Source: Myxococcota bacterium
GTDB taxonomy: Bacteria > Myxococcota_A > UBA9160 > UBA6930
DNA: 64,000 bases
Reading direction: 5' to 3'
Assembly: GCA_028285625.1 (NCBI GenBank)
Contig: JANQOX010000005.1
Coordinates: forward strand, 186,001-250,000
Positions 25,869-34,800 of the stretch are shown here, in pieces. The notes under the pieces were generated by a model that saw only the letters and a program-made list of their open reading frames with translations, made no database searches and was not told the origin of the DNA. The first letter of the stretch is position 1; each line of letters opens with the position of its first letter. The translations under genes were made by a program, and so were the position numbers.

Positions 25869-27407
25869 ATGAGAACGAAGCGCCTCGCACTGCTCCTGAT
25901 CCTGCCCCTGGCGGTGGCCTGTGCCACGACCACGCAACTCGAGCCCGGGGCGGGCAGCGATCCGCCGCTCCCGGATCGGGCGGCCGGGCCGCTGTTTGAC
26001 GCCAGCGAGGCCGTCATCGCCCGGCACGGAGGCAAGGCGGGCTACCGGATGCTCGCCCGCAACGACGACGCGTTCCACTGGCGTCAGGTCCTGGCCGACC
26101 AGGCGGTGCGGTCGATCGACGTGCAGACCTTCATCTGGCACGCGGACGCGAGCGCCGACCTCCACCTGGCCCACCTGCTGGCAGCGGCCGACCGCGGCGT
26201 TCGCGTGCGGGTGCTCGTGGACGAGTTCCGCCTCGACTCCAACGACTCCGACCTGATCGCGCTGAACCGCCACCCGCATTTCGAGGTCCGCCTGTTCAAC
26301 CCGTGGAAGCGACGCGGAGGTGCGGTCTCGGGCGTGGTCGAGCTGCTGGTCGACTTCAAGCGCATGAACCAGCGCATGCACAACAAGCTGATGGTGGCCG
26401 ACGACCAGATGGCGATCGTCGGCGGTCGGAACATCGGGGACGACTACTTCGGGCTCGGTGAGCGGCTCAACTTCGTCGACCTCGATCTGCTCGCGGCCGG
26501 TCCGATCGCCTCGGAGGTGACCGAGGCGTTCGAGGTGTACTGGAACAGCCCCTGGGCGTATCGCGTCGTGGCCAAGCCGGGCGCCGAGCCGCCCGACGAC
26601 CTGCTCGACACGCTTCGCGCCGAGCTCGAAGAGAGCCTGGAAGCGCGGTCGGCCCATCTGGCCAGCCTCCGGATTGCGACCGAAGAGCAGCAGGCCCTCC
26701 TTGCGTCGCTGCCGGAGACCACGAGCGGCGGCGTCGGGCGCGTGGTCTGGGACAGCCCGATGAAGCAGACGACCGACGAGGCCGAGCCGGTCTACATCAT
26801 CGACGAGCTGAGCGACCTGGCCGAGACCACAGAGCAGGAGCTGGTGGTGAGCGTGGCCTACTACATCCCGCAGAAGGACGGCGTGGAAGACGTGCGCGCG
26901 CTCACCGAGCGCGGCGTGCGGGTTCTGGTCCACACCAACTCGCTCGGGGCGAACGACGAGATCGTCACGAACAGCGGCTACAAGAAGTACAGGCGCCCGC
27001 TGCTCGAGGCTGGGGTCGAACTCTACGAGCTACGCCACGACGCCGCGGCGCGCACCGACTACGAGACGCCCCCTGCCGCCTCCGACTTCCTCGTCCTGCA
27101 CACCAAGGCGTTCGTGATCGATCGCGATACCGTCTTCGTGGGGTCGCTGAACCTCGACCCGCGCGCGGTCTACATCAACTCGGAGATGGGTTTCGTGGTG
27201 GAGGACCCCGTGCTCGCCGAACGCATGCTCGACTGGTTCGAGACCCTGCGGGCACCCGAGAACACCTGGCGGGTCTTCCTGGACGACGACGACGACGTGA
27301 CCTGGGAGTCGTCCGCCGGAACCGTCCATCGCCAGCCCGCCAAGGGTTTCGGCGAACGCATGGGCGACTTCTTCTACGGCCTGATCCTGCCGGAGAGCCA
27401 GCTCTAG
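25869..27407 (+). CDS. phospholipase D-family lipoprotein (cardiolipin-synthase-like)
   Basis: The 512-aa protein has a lipoprotein signal (LLLILPLAVACATT, Cys18) and two HKD motifs, H171-N-K-L-M-V-A-D and H411-T-K-A-F-V-I-D, each followed by GG/GS-x-N (VGGRNIGDDYF and VGSLNLDPRA). Two HKDs define phosphatidyl transfer or hydrolysis in the PLD superfamily; YmdC/ClsC-like proteins have a similar size and layout. It likely acts on envelope phospholipids, fitting the divergent AsmA-like neighbour. It ends tail-to-tail with the next gene in a shared CTAG (27404-27407). Confidence 0.85.
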   Translation: MRTKRLALLLILPLAVACATTTQLEPGAGSDPPLPDRAAGPLFDASEAVIARHGGKAGYRMLARNDDAFHWRQVLADQAVRSIDVQTFIWHADASADLHLAHLLAAADRGVRVRVLVDEFRLDSNDSDLIALNRHPHFEVRLFNPWKRRGGAVSGVVELLVDFKRMNQRMHNKLMVADDQMAIVGGRNIGDDYFGLGERLNFVDLDLLAAGPIASEVTEAFEVYWNSPWAYRVVAKPGAEPPDDLLDTLRAELEESLEARSAHLASLRIATEEQQALLASLPETTSGGVGRVVWDSPMKQTTDEAEPVYIIDELSDLAETTEQELVVSVAYYIPQKDGVEDVRALTERGVRVLVHTNSLGANDEIVTNSGYKKYRRPLLEAGVELYELRHDAAARTDYETPPAASDFLVLHTKAFVIDRDTVFVGSLNLDPRAVYINSEMGFVVEDPVLAERMLDWFETLRAPENTWRVFLDDDDDVTWESSAGTVHRQPAKGFGERMGDFFYGLILPESQL

Positions 27408-28384
27408 GGGGCGTTCTCAGCGAGCAGGTGCGCATCGAGGAAGCCCCGCACGCGCTCCGTCCACCGGCCGGGCGCATGGTTGAAGAGCGCCGAGTGCCGC
27501 GCGCCCTCGAGCACCCAGAGATCGACGGGCTCACCCGCTGCCTCGTGCAGTCGGTGCGCCTGGGCCAGCGGGATCACGGCGTCCTCGGTGCCGTGCATCA
27601 AGAGCAGCGGGCGCGGTGAGATGGCGGGTACGGCCTCGAGCGGGGAGGGGCGCGAGAGGGCGGCAGGCCCTGCCATCCGCACGAGCGCCGTGGTGGCGAT
27701 GAGCCCGGCCGCCCAGGACGGGAGCTGCGTCCCGTCCGGCAGGACTGCGCTCGCGATCAGGTCGCGCACGCTCGTGAACGCGTTCTCGGCGATCACGACG
27801 TCGATCGTCGGGTCGGCCGCCGCGGCCATCAGCACGCTGGCGCCGCCCTGCGACGTGCCGATCACCGCGACGCGGTGCCAGCCGAGTTCGCGCTTCGCCC
27901 ACGCGACCATCGCCGAGACGTCCTCGCTCTCGCGCAGGCCAAGCGAGATGCCCCGCCCCTCGCCGTCACTGACCCCCTGCTCGCGGCAGTCGAACAGCAC
28001 CACCGGTAGTCCGACTTCGTGAAACACGGGCACCTGGCGCAGGAACTCGCGCCGGTCGCCGCCGCCCCCGTGGACGGCCACGATTCCTGCGGTCGCCCCA
28101 GGCCTGCCGGGGACGAGCCAGCCGCGCAGCGAGGCGCCGTCGATGGCCGGCACCTCGATGTTCTCGTAGGCGAGGCCGAGGTCGGTGCCGGGGTCCCGGT
28201 AGCCGCCGTCCCAGATGAAGAAGTCGTCGTTCGGGTGGATCGGCCGAAGCCCCTCTTCGGGCGTGCGCTGCTCGTACCAGGGGGGTCGCAGGGCGAGGCT
28301 CGAGCCGGTCCAGGCGATCGCGGCGACGCCTGCGACACCCAGTACGGCGGGCAGCACCAGCAGGATCACGAGCAGGCGGCGCAT
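27404..28384 (-). CDS. membrane-anchored alpha/beta hydrolase
   Basis: The 326-aa protein starts with one transmembrane helix (RRLLVILLVLPAVLGVAGVAAIAW). It then shows the hydrolase oxyanion region VAVHGGGGDRREFL, the nucleophile elbow GTSQGGAS, an acid in LMHGTEDAVIPLAQ and the catalytic His in GARHSALF. The overall form resembles periplasm-facing serine hydrolases of the acyl-peptidase/BD-FAE group. The substrate is unknown. GGAAGGGA lies upstream of the ATG. Confidence 0.82.
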   Translation of the reverse strand: MRRLLVILLVLPAVLGVAGVAAIAWTGSSLALRPPWYEQRTPEEGLRPIHPNDDFFIWDGGYRDPGTDLGLAYENIEVPAIDGASLRGWLVPGRPGATAGIVAVHGGGGDRREFLRQVPVFHEVGLPVVLFDCREQGVSDGEGRGISLGLRESEDVSAMVAWAKRELGWHRVAVIGTSQGGASVLMAAAADPTIDVVIAENAFTSVRDLIASAVLPDGTQLPSWAAGLIATTALVRMAGPAALSRPSPLEAVPAISPRPLLLMHGTEDAVIPLAQAHRLHEAAGEPVDLWVLEGARHSALFNHAPGRWTERVRGFLDAHLLAENAP

Positions 28385-28414
28385 CGCGTCCCTTCCAGTT
28401 CCCGGCGGCCGGCG

Positions 28415-28924
28415 CTAGAAGCCGTAGCCCAGGGTCACCCCGTAGGTGTAGTTCCAGTGGCCGCCACTCACCCAATCGGCGTTGAAGGTCGGCGTGATCA
28501 CGACGTTGCTGCCCACGTGGAAGTCGTAGCCGATTCCGGTGCGCCAGCTGAAGGCCGTCTCGTCGTCCTCGAACTCGACCGCGGGGCCCGTGAGCAGGCG
28601 CAGCCCCCCGATGGGATGCACGCTCAGCGGGAACACCACCACCCACGGGTCGCCCTCGATGTCGAAGGTGTGTTCGACGGCGATCCCGCCACCCAGGTGG
28701 CGTAGCGGCCGGTATTCGTACTCGAGCTCCAACGCGACGCCGTGCTCTTCGTGCTTCTCGTGGTAGGCCCCGCCGACGAACACACCCACGTGATGGCGAT
28801 GCCACCCGTGGCTCTCGCCGTGGGCAGCGGTCTCGCCGCCGTGGGCGCTCTCTTCGGCGACCGCCGGCGCGGCGACCGCGAGAGCGAGTACGAGGAGAAG
28901 GATCGAGTGTGCGGAGTTCGGCAT
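28415..28924 (-). CDS. small outer-membrane barrel with His-rich N-terminus
   Basis: The 169-aa protein has a signal peptide (HSILLLVLALAVAAPAVAEE). A histidine cluster follows in the mature N-terminus (HGGETAAHGESHGWHRHHVGVF, then YHEKHEEHG). The remaining strands (ALELEYEYRPLRHLGGGIAVEH ... YTYGVTLGYGF) end in a terminal Phe, as in small barrels. The histidines could bind zinc, nickel or copper. It is 30 nt downstream of the membrane hydrolase in genome order but upstream in transcription, so the two probably form an operon with this gene first. Confidence 0.65.
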   Translation of the reverse strand: MPNSAHSILLLVLALAVAAPAVAEESAHGGETAAHGESHGWHRHHVGVFVGGAYHEKHEEHGVALELEYEYRPLRHLGGGIAVEHTFDIEGDPWVVVFPLSVHPIGGLRLLTGPAVEFEDDETAFSWRTGIGYDFHVGSNVVITPTFNADWVSGGHWNYTYGVTLGYGF

Positions 28925-29085
28925 GGTGCGACGATAGGCGAACCGGTGCGTCCGCGCGTGCGGTGAGCAGGATTTTTGCAGCGAGCGTGTAGGGGATCTG
29001 GCGCCGCTGCCGAACGCTGGAGCCGCCGAGGGGGAAGAGCCCGCGGCGCGCCTCGGGGATGCCGAACGTCGCGTTGCGTCTGGGA

Positions 29086-30552
29086 TCAGGCCCGCTCGAA
29101 GTCCTCGAGGCGCGGGGCGCGCATCTCGTCTCGAAAGCGGTCGAAGGTGAAGGGCCACGCGGTCGGCAGCCCCTTGGCGTCCAGGTACCAGCTGCGACAG
29201 CCCGAAGCCCAGATGGTGTTGGCCGCCGCCTCGCGCCTCTCGGCGTCGAAGCGCGCGGCGGCCTCGTGGCTCACGCCCACGTTGCGGCAACGGCCGGCGC
29301 GAACCTCTTCGATCAGCGACAGGACGTAGCCGAACTGCATCTCGGCCACGTCGATCAGCGAGAAGTTGCCGACCGGTGAGTTGGGCCCGTTCAGCAGGAA
29401 GAAGTTCGGAAAGTCCGGCACCGAGATCGCCAGGTAGGCGAACGGGCCGTCCTCCCAGACGCGGTCGAGCGCCACGCCGCCTCGTCCGGTCACCTGCATG
29501 GGGCGCACGAACCGGTCCACCCGGAAGCCCGTCGCGAGCACCAGCACGTCGAGGGGGTGAAGCACCCCGTCCTTCGTGCGCACGCCCTCGCGCTCGACTC
29601 GGGCGATGTCCTCGGTCACCAGGTGCGCGTTCGGGCGTTGGATCGCTTCGTAGAAGTTGGGCGACAACACCAGTCGCTTGCACGTGGCGCGGTAGTCGGG
29701 GCGCAGCCGCTCGCGCAGTTCGGGGTCGGCGACGGTCTCGAGGTAGGCCTCACAGGTTTGATGGATGGCCGCGAGAACGGGCGACTCGGCGTCGATCAGG
29801 ACGTTGGCGAAACCGTCGACGAACGCGCGCGAGGCGGTGTCTCGCACCGCCTGCATCGCCTCGGGTGTCTCCCGGAAGGCGCGCCGCTCGGCTTCGTCGT
29901 AGGCGGGGTTCTCGACCGGCGTGATCCACTGGGCCGTACGCTGGAAGAGCGTCACCTCGGCCGCCTGGTCGACGACGGCCGGAATGATCTGGATCGCCGA
30001 AGAGCCCGTGCCCACGACGCCCACGCGACGGCCCTCGAGTTCGACATCGTGATCCCAGCGGGCGCTGTGGAAGAGGGCACCACCGAAGTCGGCTTCGCCT
30101 TCGAAGTGCGGCACCGCAGGGTGGTGCAGCACGCCCGTGGCCGCGATCACGAAGTCCACCGTATCGGTCGATCCGTCCTGGGCTTCGAGTTGCCAGCGCC
30201 CCTCGTCGAAGCGGCAGCGCACGATCTCGGTGCCGAAGCGCGTGATGCGGTCGATGCCATGGCGCTCGGCCACGCCCTCGAAGTAGGCCTGGATCTCGGC
30301 GCCCGGCGAGAAGCGATGGCTCCAGTCGGGGTTCGGCGCGAAGGAGTAGCTGTAGAGGTGGGACGGGACGTCGCAGGCGATGCCCGGGTAGGTGTTCTCG
30401 CGCCAGGTGCCACCCGGGCGATCGGCCTTCTCGTAGACGACCACGTCTTCGTGGCCGGCCTCGCGGAGCTTGATGGCGGCGAGGATGCCGGCCATGCCCG
30501 CGCCGATCACGGCGAATCGGAGGGGCGGGTCGCGGGGGTCGGTTTGTTGCAT
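29086..30552 (-). CDS. flavin-containing monooxygenase, Baeyer-Villiger type
   Basis: The 488-aa protein has an FAD-binding GAGMAG at residues 17-22 and an NADPH site GTGSSAIQ. The type I Baeyer-Villiger fingerprint F-x-G-x-x-x-H-x-x-x-W lies at 156-166 (FGGALFHSARW). Such enzymes insert oxygen next to ketones, turning cyclic or linear ketones into lactones or esters. The ATG at 30552 was chosen; upstream the frame overlaps the divergent regulatory region. Possible substrates include steroids or terpenoids, given the nearby hydrolases, but nothing proves it. Confidence 0.88.
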   Translation of the reverse strand: MQQTDPRDPPLRFAVIGAGMAGILAAIKLREAGHEDVVVYEKADRPGGTWRENTYPGIACDVPSHLYSYSFAPNPDWSHRFSPGAEIQAYFEGVAERHGIDRITRFGTEIVRCRFDEGRWQLEAQDGSTDTVDFVIAATGVLHHPAVPHFEGEADFGGALFHSARWDHDVELEGRRVGVVGTGSSAIQIIPAVVDQAAEVTLFQRTAQWITPVENPAYDEAERRAFRETPEAMQAVRDTASRAFVDGFANVLIDAESPVLAAIHQTCEAYLETVADPELRERLRPDYRATCKRLVLSPNFYEAIQRPNAHLVTEDIARVEREGVRTKDGVLHPLDVLVLATGFRVDRFVRPMQVTGRGGVALDRVWEDGPFAYLAISVPDFPNFFLLNGPNSPVGNFSLIDVAEMQFGYVLSLIEEVRAGRCRNVGVSHEAAARFDAERREAAANTIWASGCRSWYLDAKGLPTAWPFTFDRFRDEMRAPRLEDFERA

Positions 30553-30591
30553 GGGCGTTCCGACCCCAACGCTACCGGCCCGGCCGGCCGA

Positions 30592-30652
30592 GGGCCGGTC
30601 CCGGCGGTAGATCGGGACCGGCCCGCACCGGGCTAGAGTATCGGGCCGGTCC
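30592..30652 (+). promoter_or_regulatory. three complementary arms forming mutually exclusive hairpins
   Basis: Arm A (30592-30602, GGGCCGGTCCC), arm B (30614-30624, GGGACCGGCCC) and arm C (30643-30652, GGGCCGGTCC) allow A to pair with B or B with C, not both. They lie in the 5' region of the lipase gene at 30694. They may be an RNA switch or attenuator, or repeated operator halves. Confidence 0.4.
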
Positions 30653-30693
30653 TCGGAGGGCGGCCGAAGGGGCGAAACGCCCGGAGGGAGCCA

Positions 30694-31794
30694 TTGGTCT
30701 GGATCGTCCTGCTCGGGCTCGCGCTTGGCCTCGCCTGGTGGCTTCCGCACGCCCTGTTCGAAGGGGCCGACCCGCGCGGCTTCCTGCATCCGCGGCCCAG
30801 GCCGATGCGCGAAGCGGCGAGCGCGCAGGCCGAGGAGGTCGACCGAGAGGTGCGCGGGATGGCGGGCCCCGCTGCGGGTCGCGCGCGTCGACTGCGGGGC
30901 CGGGTGCAGCGGCTTCGTGCCACGCTCGACGCGATGGGGACGCGCGCGGACCTCGCTGGGGTCGAGATCCGGCCCGCTGCGGCCGGTGGCCCGAGGGCCG
31001 AGTGGGTGCTGCCCGAAGAAGGCGGGGGTGCGAAGCGCCTCCTCTACCTCCATGGCGGTGGCTTCGAAGCCGGGAGCCCCCTCAGTCATCGCACCATCAC
31101 GGCCGAGCTCACACGACGCACCGGCTGCGCGGTGCTTGCGGCCGACTACCGGCTCAAGCCCGAGCATCGGCGTCGCGAGGGCATTGCGGACTGCCGGGCC
31201 GCCTGGGCGTGGCTCGCCGAGAACGGCCCCGAGGGCCCGGCGCCGGCCGAGTCGATGTTCGTGGCGGGCGACTCGGCAGGCGGCAGTCTCACCCTCTCCC
31301 TGATCGCATGGCTGCGCGATACCGGGGGACGCCAGGCAGATGCCGCCGTGGCGCTCTCACCCGGTACCGACTCGACCTTCTCCGCTCCAAGCCTGCGCAC
31401 CCTTGCGGCACGCGACGTCATGCTGGGTCCCGGCGTCGGCATGTTGGTGCGTATTCCCAGGCCACTCCTGCTCTGGGCCGTGTTTCTTGGGGAACGCGTC
31501 CGGCCGAACGCCGAGGACCTGTCTCCGCTGCTGGGTTCGCTCCATGGGCTGCCGCCGACATTGGTGCAGGTGAGCCTGGCCGAGGTCCTGCTCGACGACG
31601 CCGTGCGCTGGGTCAACAAGGCGCGGGCAGCGGGCTCGCCCGCCGACATCCAGGCCTGGCCCGGCATGGTCCACGTCTGGCAGGCCTTCGTGGGCGATCT
31701 TCCCGAAGCGAACGAAGCCTACGGCGAGATCGAGGCCTTCTTCGAGCGACACGCCGGACGCACCGCCTCCCAGCGCATCGCGTCCGGGGGTTGA
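30694..31794 (+). CDS. alpha/beta hydrolase fold-3 (hormone-sensitive-lipase family)
   Basis: The TTG at 30694 has GGAGGGAG 3 nt upstream and gives 366 aa. An N-terminal hydrophobic helix (VWIVLLGLALGLAWWLPHALF) may anchor it to the membrane. The HSL-family oxyanion motif HGGGF is at 120-124 and the nucleophile motif GDSAGG around Ser194; the catalytic His is probably in PGMVHVWQAF. It hydrolyses short- to medium-chain esters. It is divergent from the Baeyer-Villiger monooxygenase, whose ester products would be fitting substrates. Confidence 0.87.
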   Translation: MVWIVLLGLALGLAWWLPHALFEGADPRGFLHPRPRPMREAASAQAEEVDREVRGMAGPAAGRARRLRGRVQRLRATLDAMGTRADLAGVEIRPAAAGGPRAEWVLPEEGGGAKRLLYLHGGGFEAGSPLSHRTITAELTRRTGCAVLAADYRLKPEHRRREGIADCRAAWAWLAENGPEGPAPAESMFVAGDSAGGSLTLSLIAWLRDTGGRQADAAVALSPGTDSTFSAPSLRTLAARDVMLGPGVGMLVRIPRPLLLWAVFLGERVRPNAEDLSPLLGSLHGLPPTLVQVSLAEVLLDDAVRWVNKARAAGSPADIQAWPGMVHVWQAFVGDLPEANEAYGEIEAFFERHAGRTASQRIASGG

Positions 31795-31826
31795 GCGGCC
31801 ATCGTCGTCGTCCTGGGTGGCTGCGC

Positions 31827-34800
31827 TCAGCGCAGCGCGGCGCGCAGGGCCTCGGCGTAGGGTGCGACGGCCGCCAGCGGCTGGTCGCGCGAGAGGCGCT
31901 TGTCGCCCCGGCGCGCGAAGGCCTGCACGTTGGCGCAACGCCGCAGCGCCGCGTCGCAGTCCGCCTGGACGTGCGCGGCGTCCCCCAGCGCGGAGGCGAG
32001 GCGTCGCAGCAGGTCGTCCTGGCCGGCCTCGGCAAGGCCTGCCGCCAGGCCACGCGCGTTCTTGGTGAACCGCGACCAGGCTTCGGTTTCGATGCGCAGC
32101 ACCACCATGCGGGTTCGCACCGCCATCTTGTGTAGCGCCTTCGCATCCTCTCCCGAGGCGGCCTCCGACCGCTCCTCAAGGTCGATGCCCAGGGCCTCGA
32201 CGGACCAGACCAGACCGTCCAGCTCATCGCGAGGGGGGGCGAGCGGCGAGACGCCGGAAGCCAGGTTCTGCGTGTTGCGGCGGTCGCGGCCGAAACCCTG
32301 CCACGGGATCGAACCCTCGGTCGCGAGCCCCGGCGTATCCCAGACGTAGAGGTGGCCCTCCCGGGTCGTCGCCACCACTTCGACGCGCCCGTCGCCATCG
32401 ATGTCGCCCGGGGTCGGGGACGCCAGCACCCAGCCGTGGGTGAAGCGCGGGAAGCCCGCCGGCGTGGTGCCATCGGCCCCGTAGGCGCGCAGCAGGTAGA
32501 CGCCGCTTCCCGCCAGGACCTCTGCGATGCCGTCGCCCGTTACGTCGGCGAGGGCCGGACTCGAGAGGAACTGCAGATCGTCCATGGGGCGAGGGAAGGC
32601 GGGCAGCAGCTGGCCCGTGGCGGGATCGAAGGCGGAGACCTGGTGATCGGAGAACTGCTGCTGCGCGGGTGCCAGCAGGTCGAGCAGCTTGCGAAGCCCT
32701 GCGGTAGGAGCGACCAGTTCGGGCAGTCCGTCGCCGGTGATGTCGCCGAAGGCGACCGATCCGAGCGCTCCGAACAGCGGGGCATCCGGGCTCCCCGCCG
32801 TGGCCGGCACCAACGGGAACCCGTCCGGGAAGTCGGCTGCGAGACCGCGCGGCGCGCCCGCCCTGCGGCCCAGCACGGGCTCGGCGTCGGCATCCACCAT
32901 CAGGATCGGCCCCGTCACCGCGAAGATGGCGGCCGCGAGCGCGCCGTCCGGCCCCACCGGTGCCAGTGCGGGAGCGCCGGGAACGCCGGTGCCCACCGTC
33001 GGCAGGATGCCGGGCGTGAGGACGGGGACCGCCAGCGGCCAGTTCGGGAGGCTCGGGCCTCCGGGATGGAGCTCGCCGTCGGGGTGAAGTGCGTGCATGC
33101 GGCCCGCCGTGTCGAAGTCGAGTGACTCGCCGAGCTGATCGCCGAGTGCCACCAGCGCCTGCAGCAGCGGACTCTCGGGTGCGAAGTTGCCCGGCTCGTC
33201 CTCGTACTCTTCGTTGCTCGTCACCACGATCTCGGGTCGGCCGTCGCCGTCGAGGTCGCCCACCGCCGGCGAGCCGATGAGCTTCGTGCCGCGTTCGCGT
33301 ACGCCCGGGACCAGCGGCTGCGCCAGCCCGTCCGCGTCGATCGCGACCTTGCTTCGGTCGGCGATCCGCACGGGGTAGCCTGGCCGCAGCGCGCCGTCGT
33401 GACTCCACGCGTAGACGTGCCCGTCCCAGGCGGCCACCACGATCTCGAGACCCGGGTCGATGCCGGGCGCGTCGAGATCCACCAGGGTGGGCGCGCCCGT
33501 GACGCCACGATCCGGATCGTTCAGCTTGTTCTTGCGCGCGGTGGTGGCATTCGCCGGATCGGTCGCCACGGGAAAGCCGGGTCGGCGCCGCCCGTGGTCG
33601 TCGAACACGTAGACACCGCCTTCGATCGATGCCGCCACGATCTCGACGCGTCCGTCGCCGTCGAGGTCGTCGGCGGCGAGCGGCCCGATCAGTCCTTCGT
33701 GGGGTACGGGGACCTCGCCGCTCGCGTAACCGGGTGACGGATGCACGGCGATCGGGTCGGTGCGCGCCGGAAACCCCGGCAGGCTCTCGCCGGTTGCGCC
33801 TTCGAGCACGTGCACGCGTCCGTCGCTGGTGGCGGCCACCACGTCGAGCACACCGTCGCGGTTCACGTCGGCGAGCACCGGCGAGCTTTCGGCCGACGAC
33901 CCGAGGGCCAGCCGGTAGCGCAGGTCGGCATCGCCGTGGATCGCGAGGGTGCGCCGGTCGATGCCTTCGTTGCCCAGGGCGTCGACCACGCGAAGCCGCA
34001 GGGTGATGGTGAAGGCGTCGGGGTCGTTGCTCGGCGTGGCGGGGTCGAAGCCGCAATCGGCGGCTACGCCCGCCGGGTCGAGCTGGCCGAGCACTGCATC
34101 GACCAGCGGCGCCGCCGAGACGCCGTCGTCGAGCGCGGCGTAGGTGCTGGGCTGCACGCCGCAGCCGACCTCGAGCGCCCACGAGAACGGGCCCGGCGCG
34201 CGAACCGCCGCCGCCGAACCGCGCACCGCAACCGGTCCCGCGGCGGGGTCGAGCGTGTCGAACCACGCGAGTGAGCTGGCCAGATCGGCCTCGGGCGGAA
34301 TCGTTTCGGCCGTCACGTCGAGCAGACGCGGGCCGTCGGCACGACCGAAGCCCGTGAACTCGTCCCAGCCCGCCTGGGTGGGAAATCGCTTCGACGTGAG
34401 AGCGAGCCCGAGCGCTGGCGCCGACAGCACGGCGTTGATCAGCGGATCGATGGTGAGGTCGTCCAGGGCACCGGCGTGGTCCACGTCGACGGCAGAGCGC
34501 CGGAAGAGCTGGCGGACTTCTTCGGCCGAGAACGGCGCGTCGAGACCGGGGTAGGGGGAGAGCAGCCCGGCATCCACGAGGTTGCGCCCGTGCGAGACGA
34601 GCAGGGCGGCGAGTCCGGCGCCGCGACCGGTGGCCTCGGAGCTGCACGAGTTGGAGGGCACCGCGACCCACGCGTGCCCGCCGTGGTTGGTGCAACCGTT
34701 CAGCAGGTCGTACACCTCTTCCTGCTCGACGAGCGTGCCGTCACCGTGCACGATCGAGTTCAGCCAGATCGTATGGTCGAGGGCGGCAGGCAGGTTGTGG

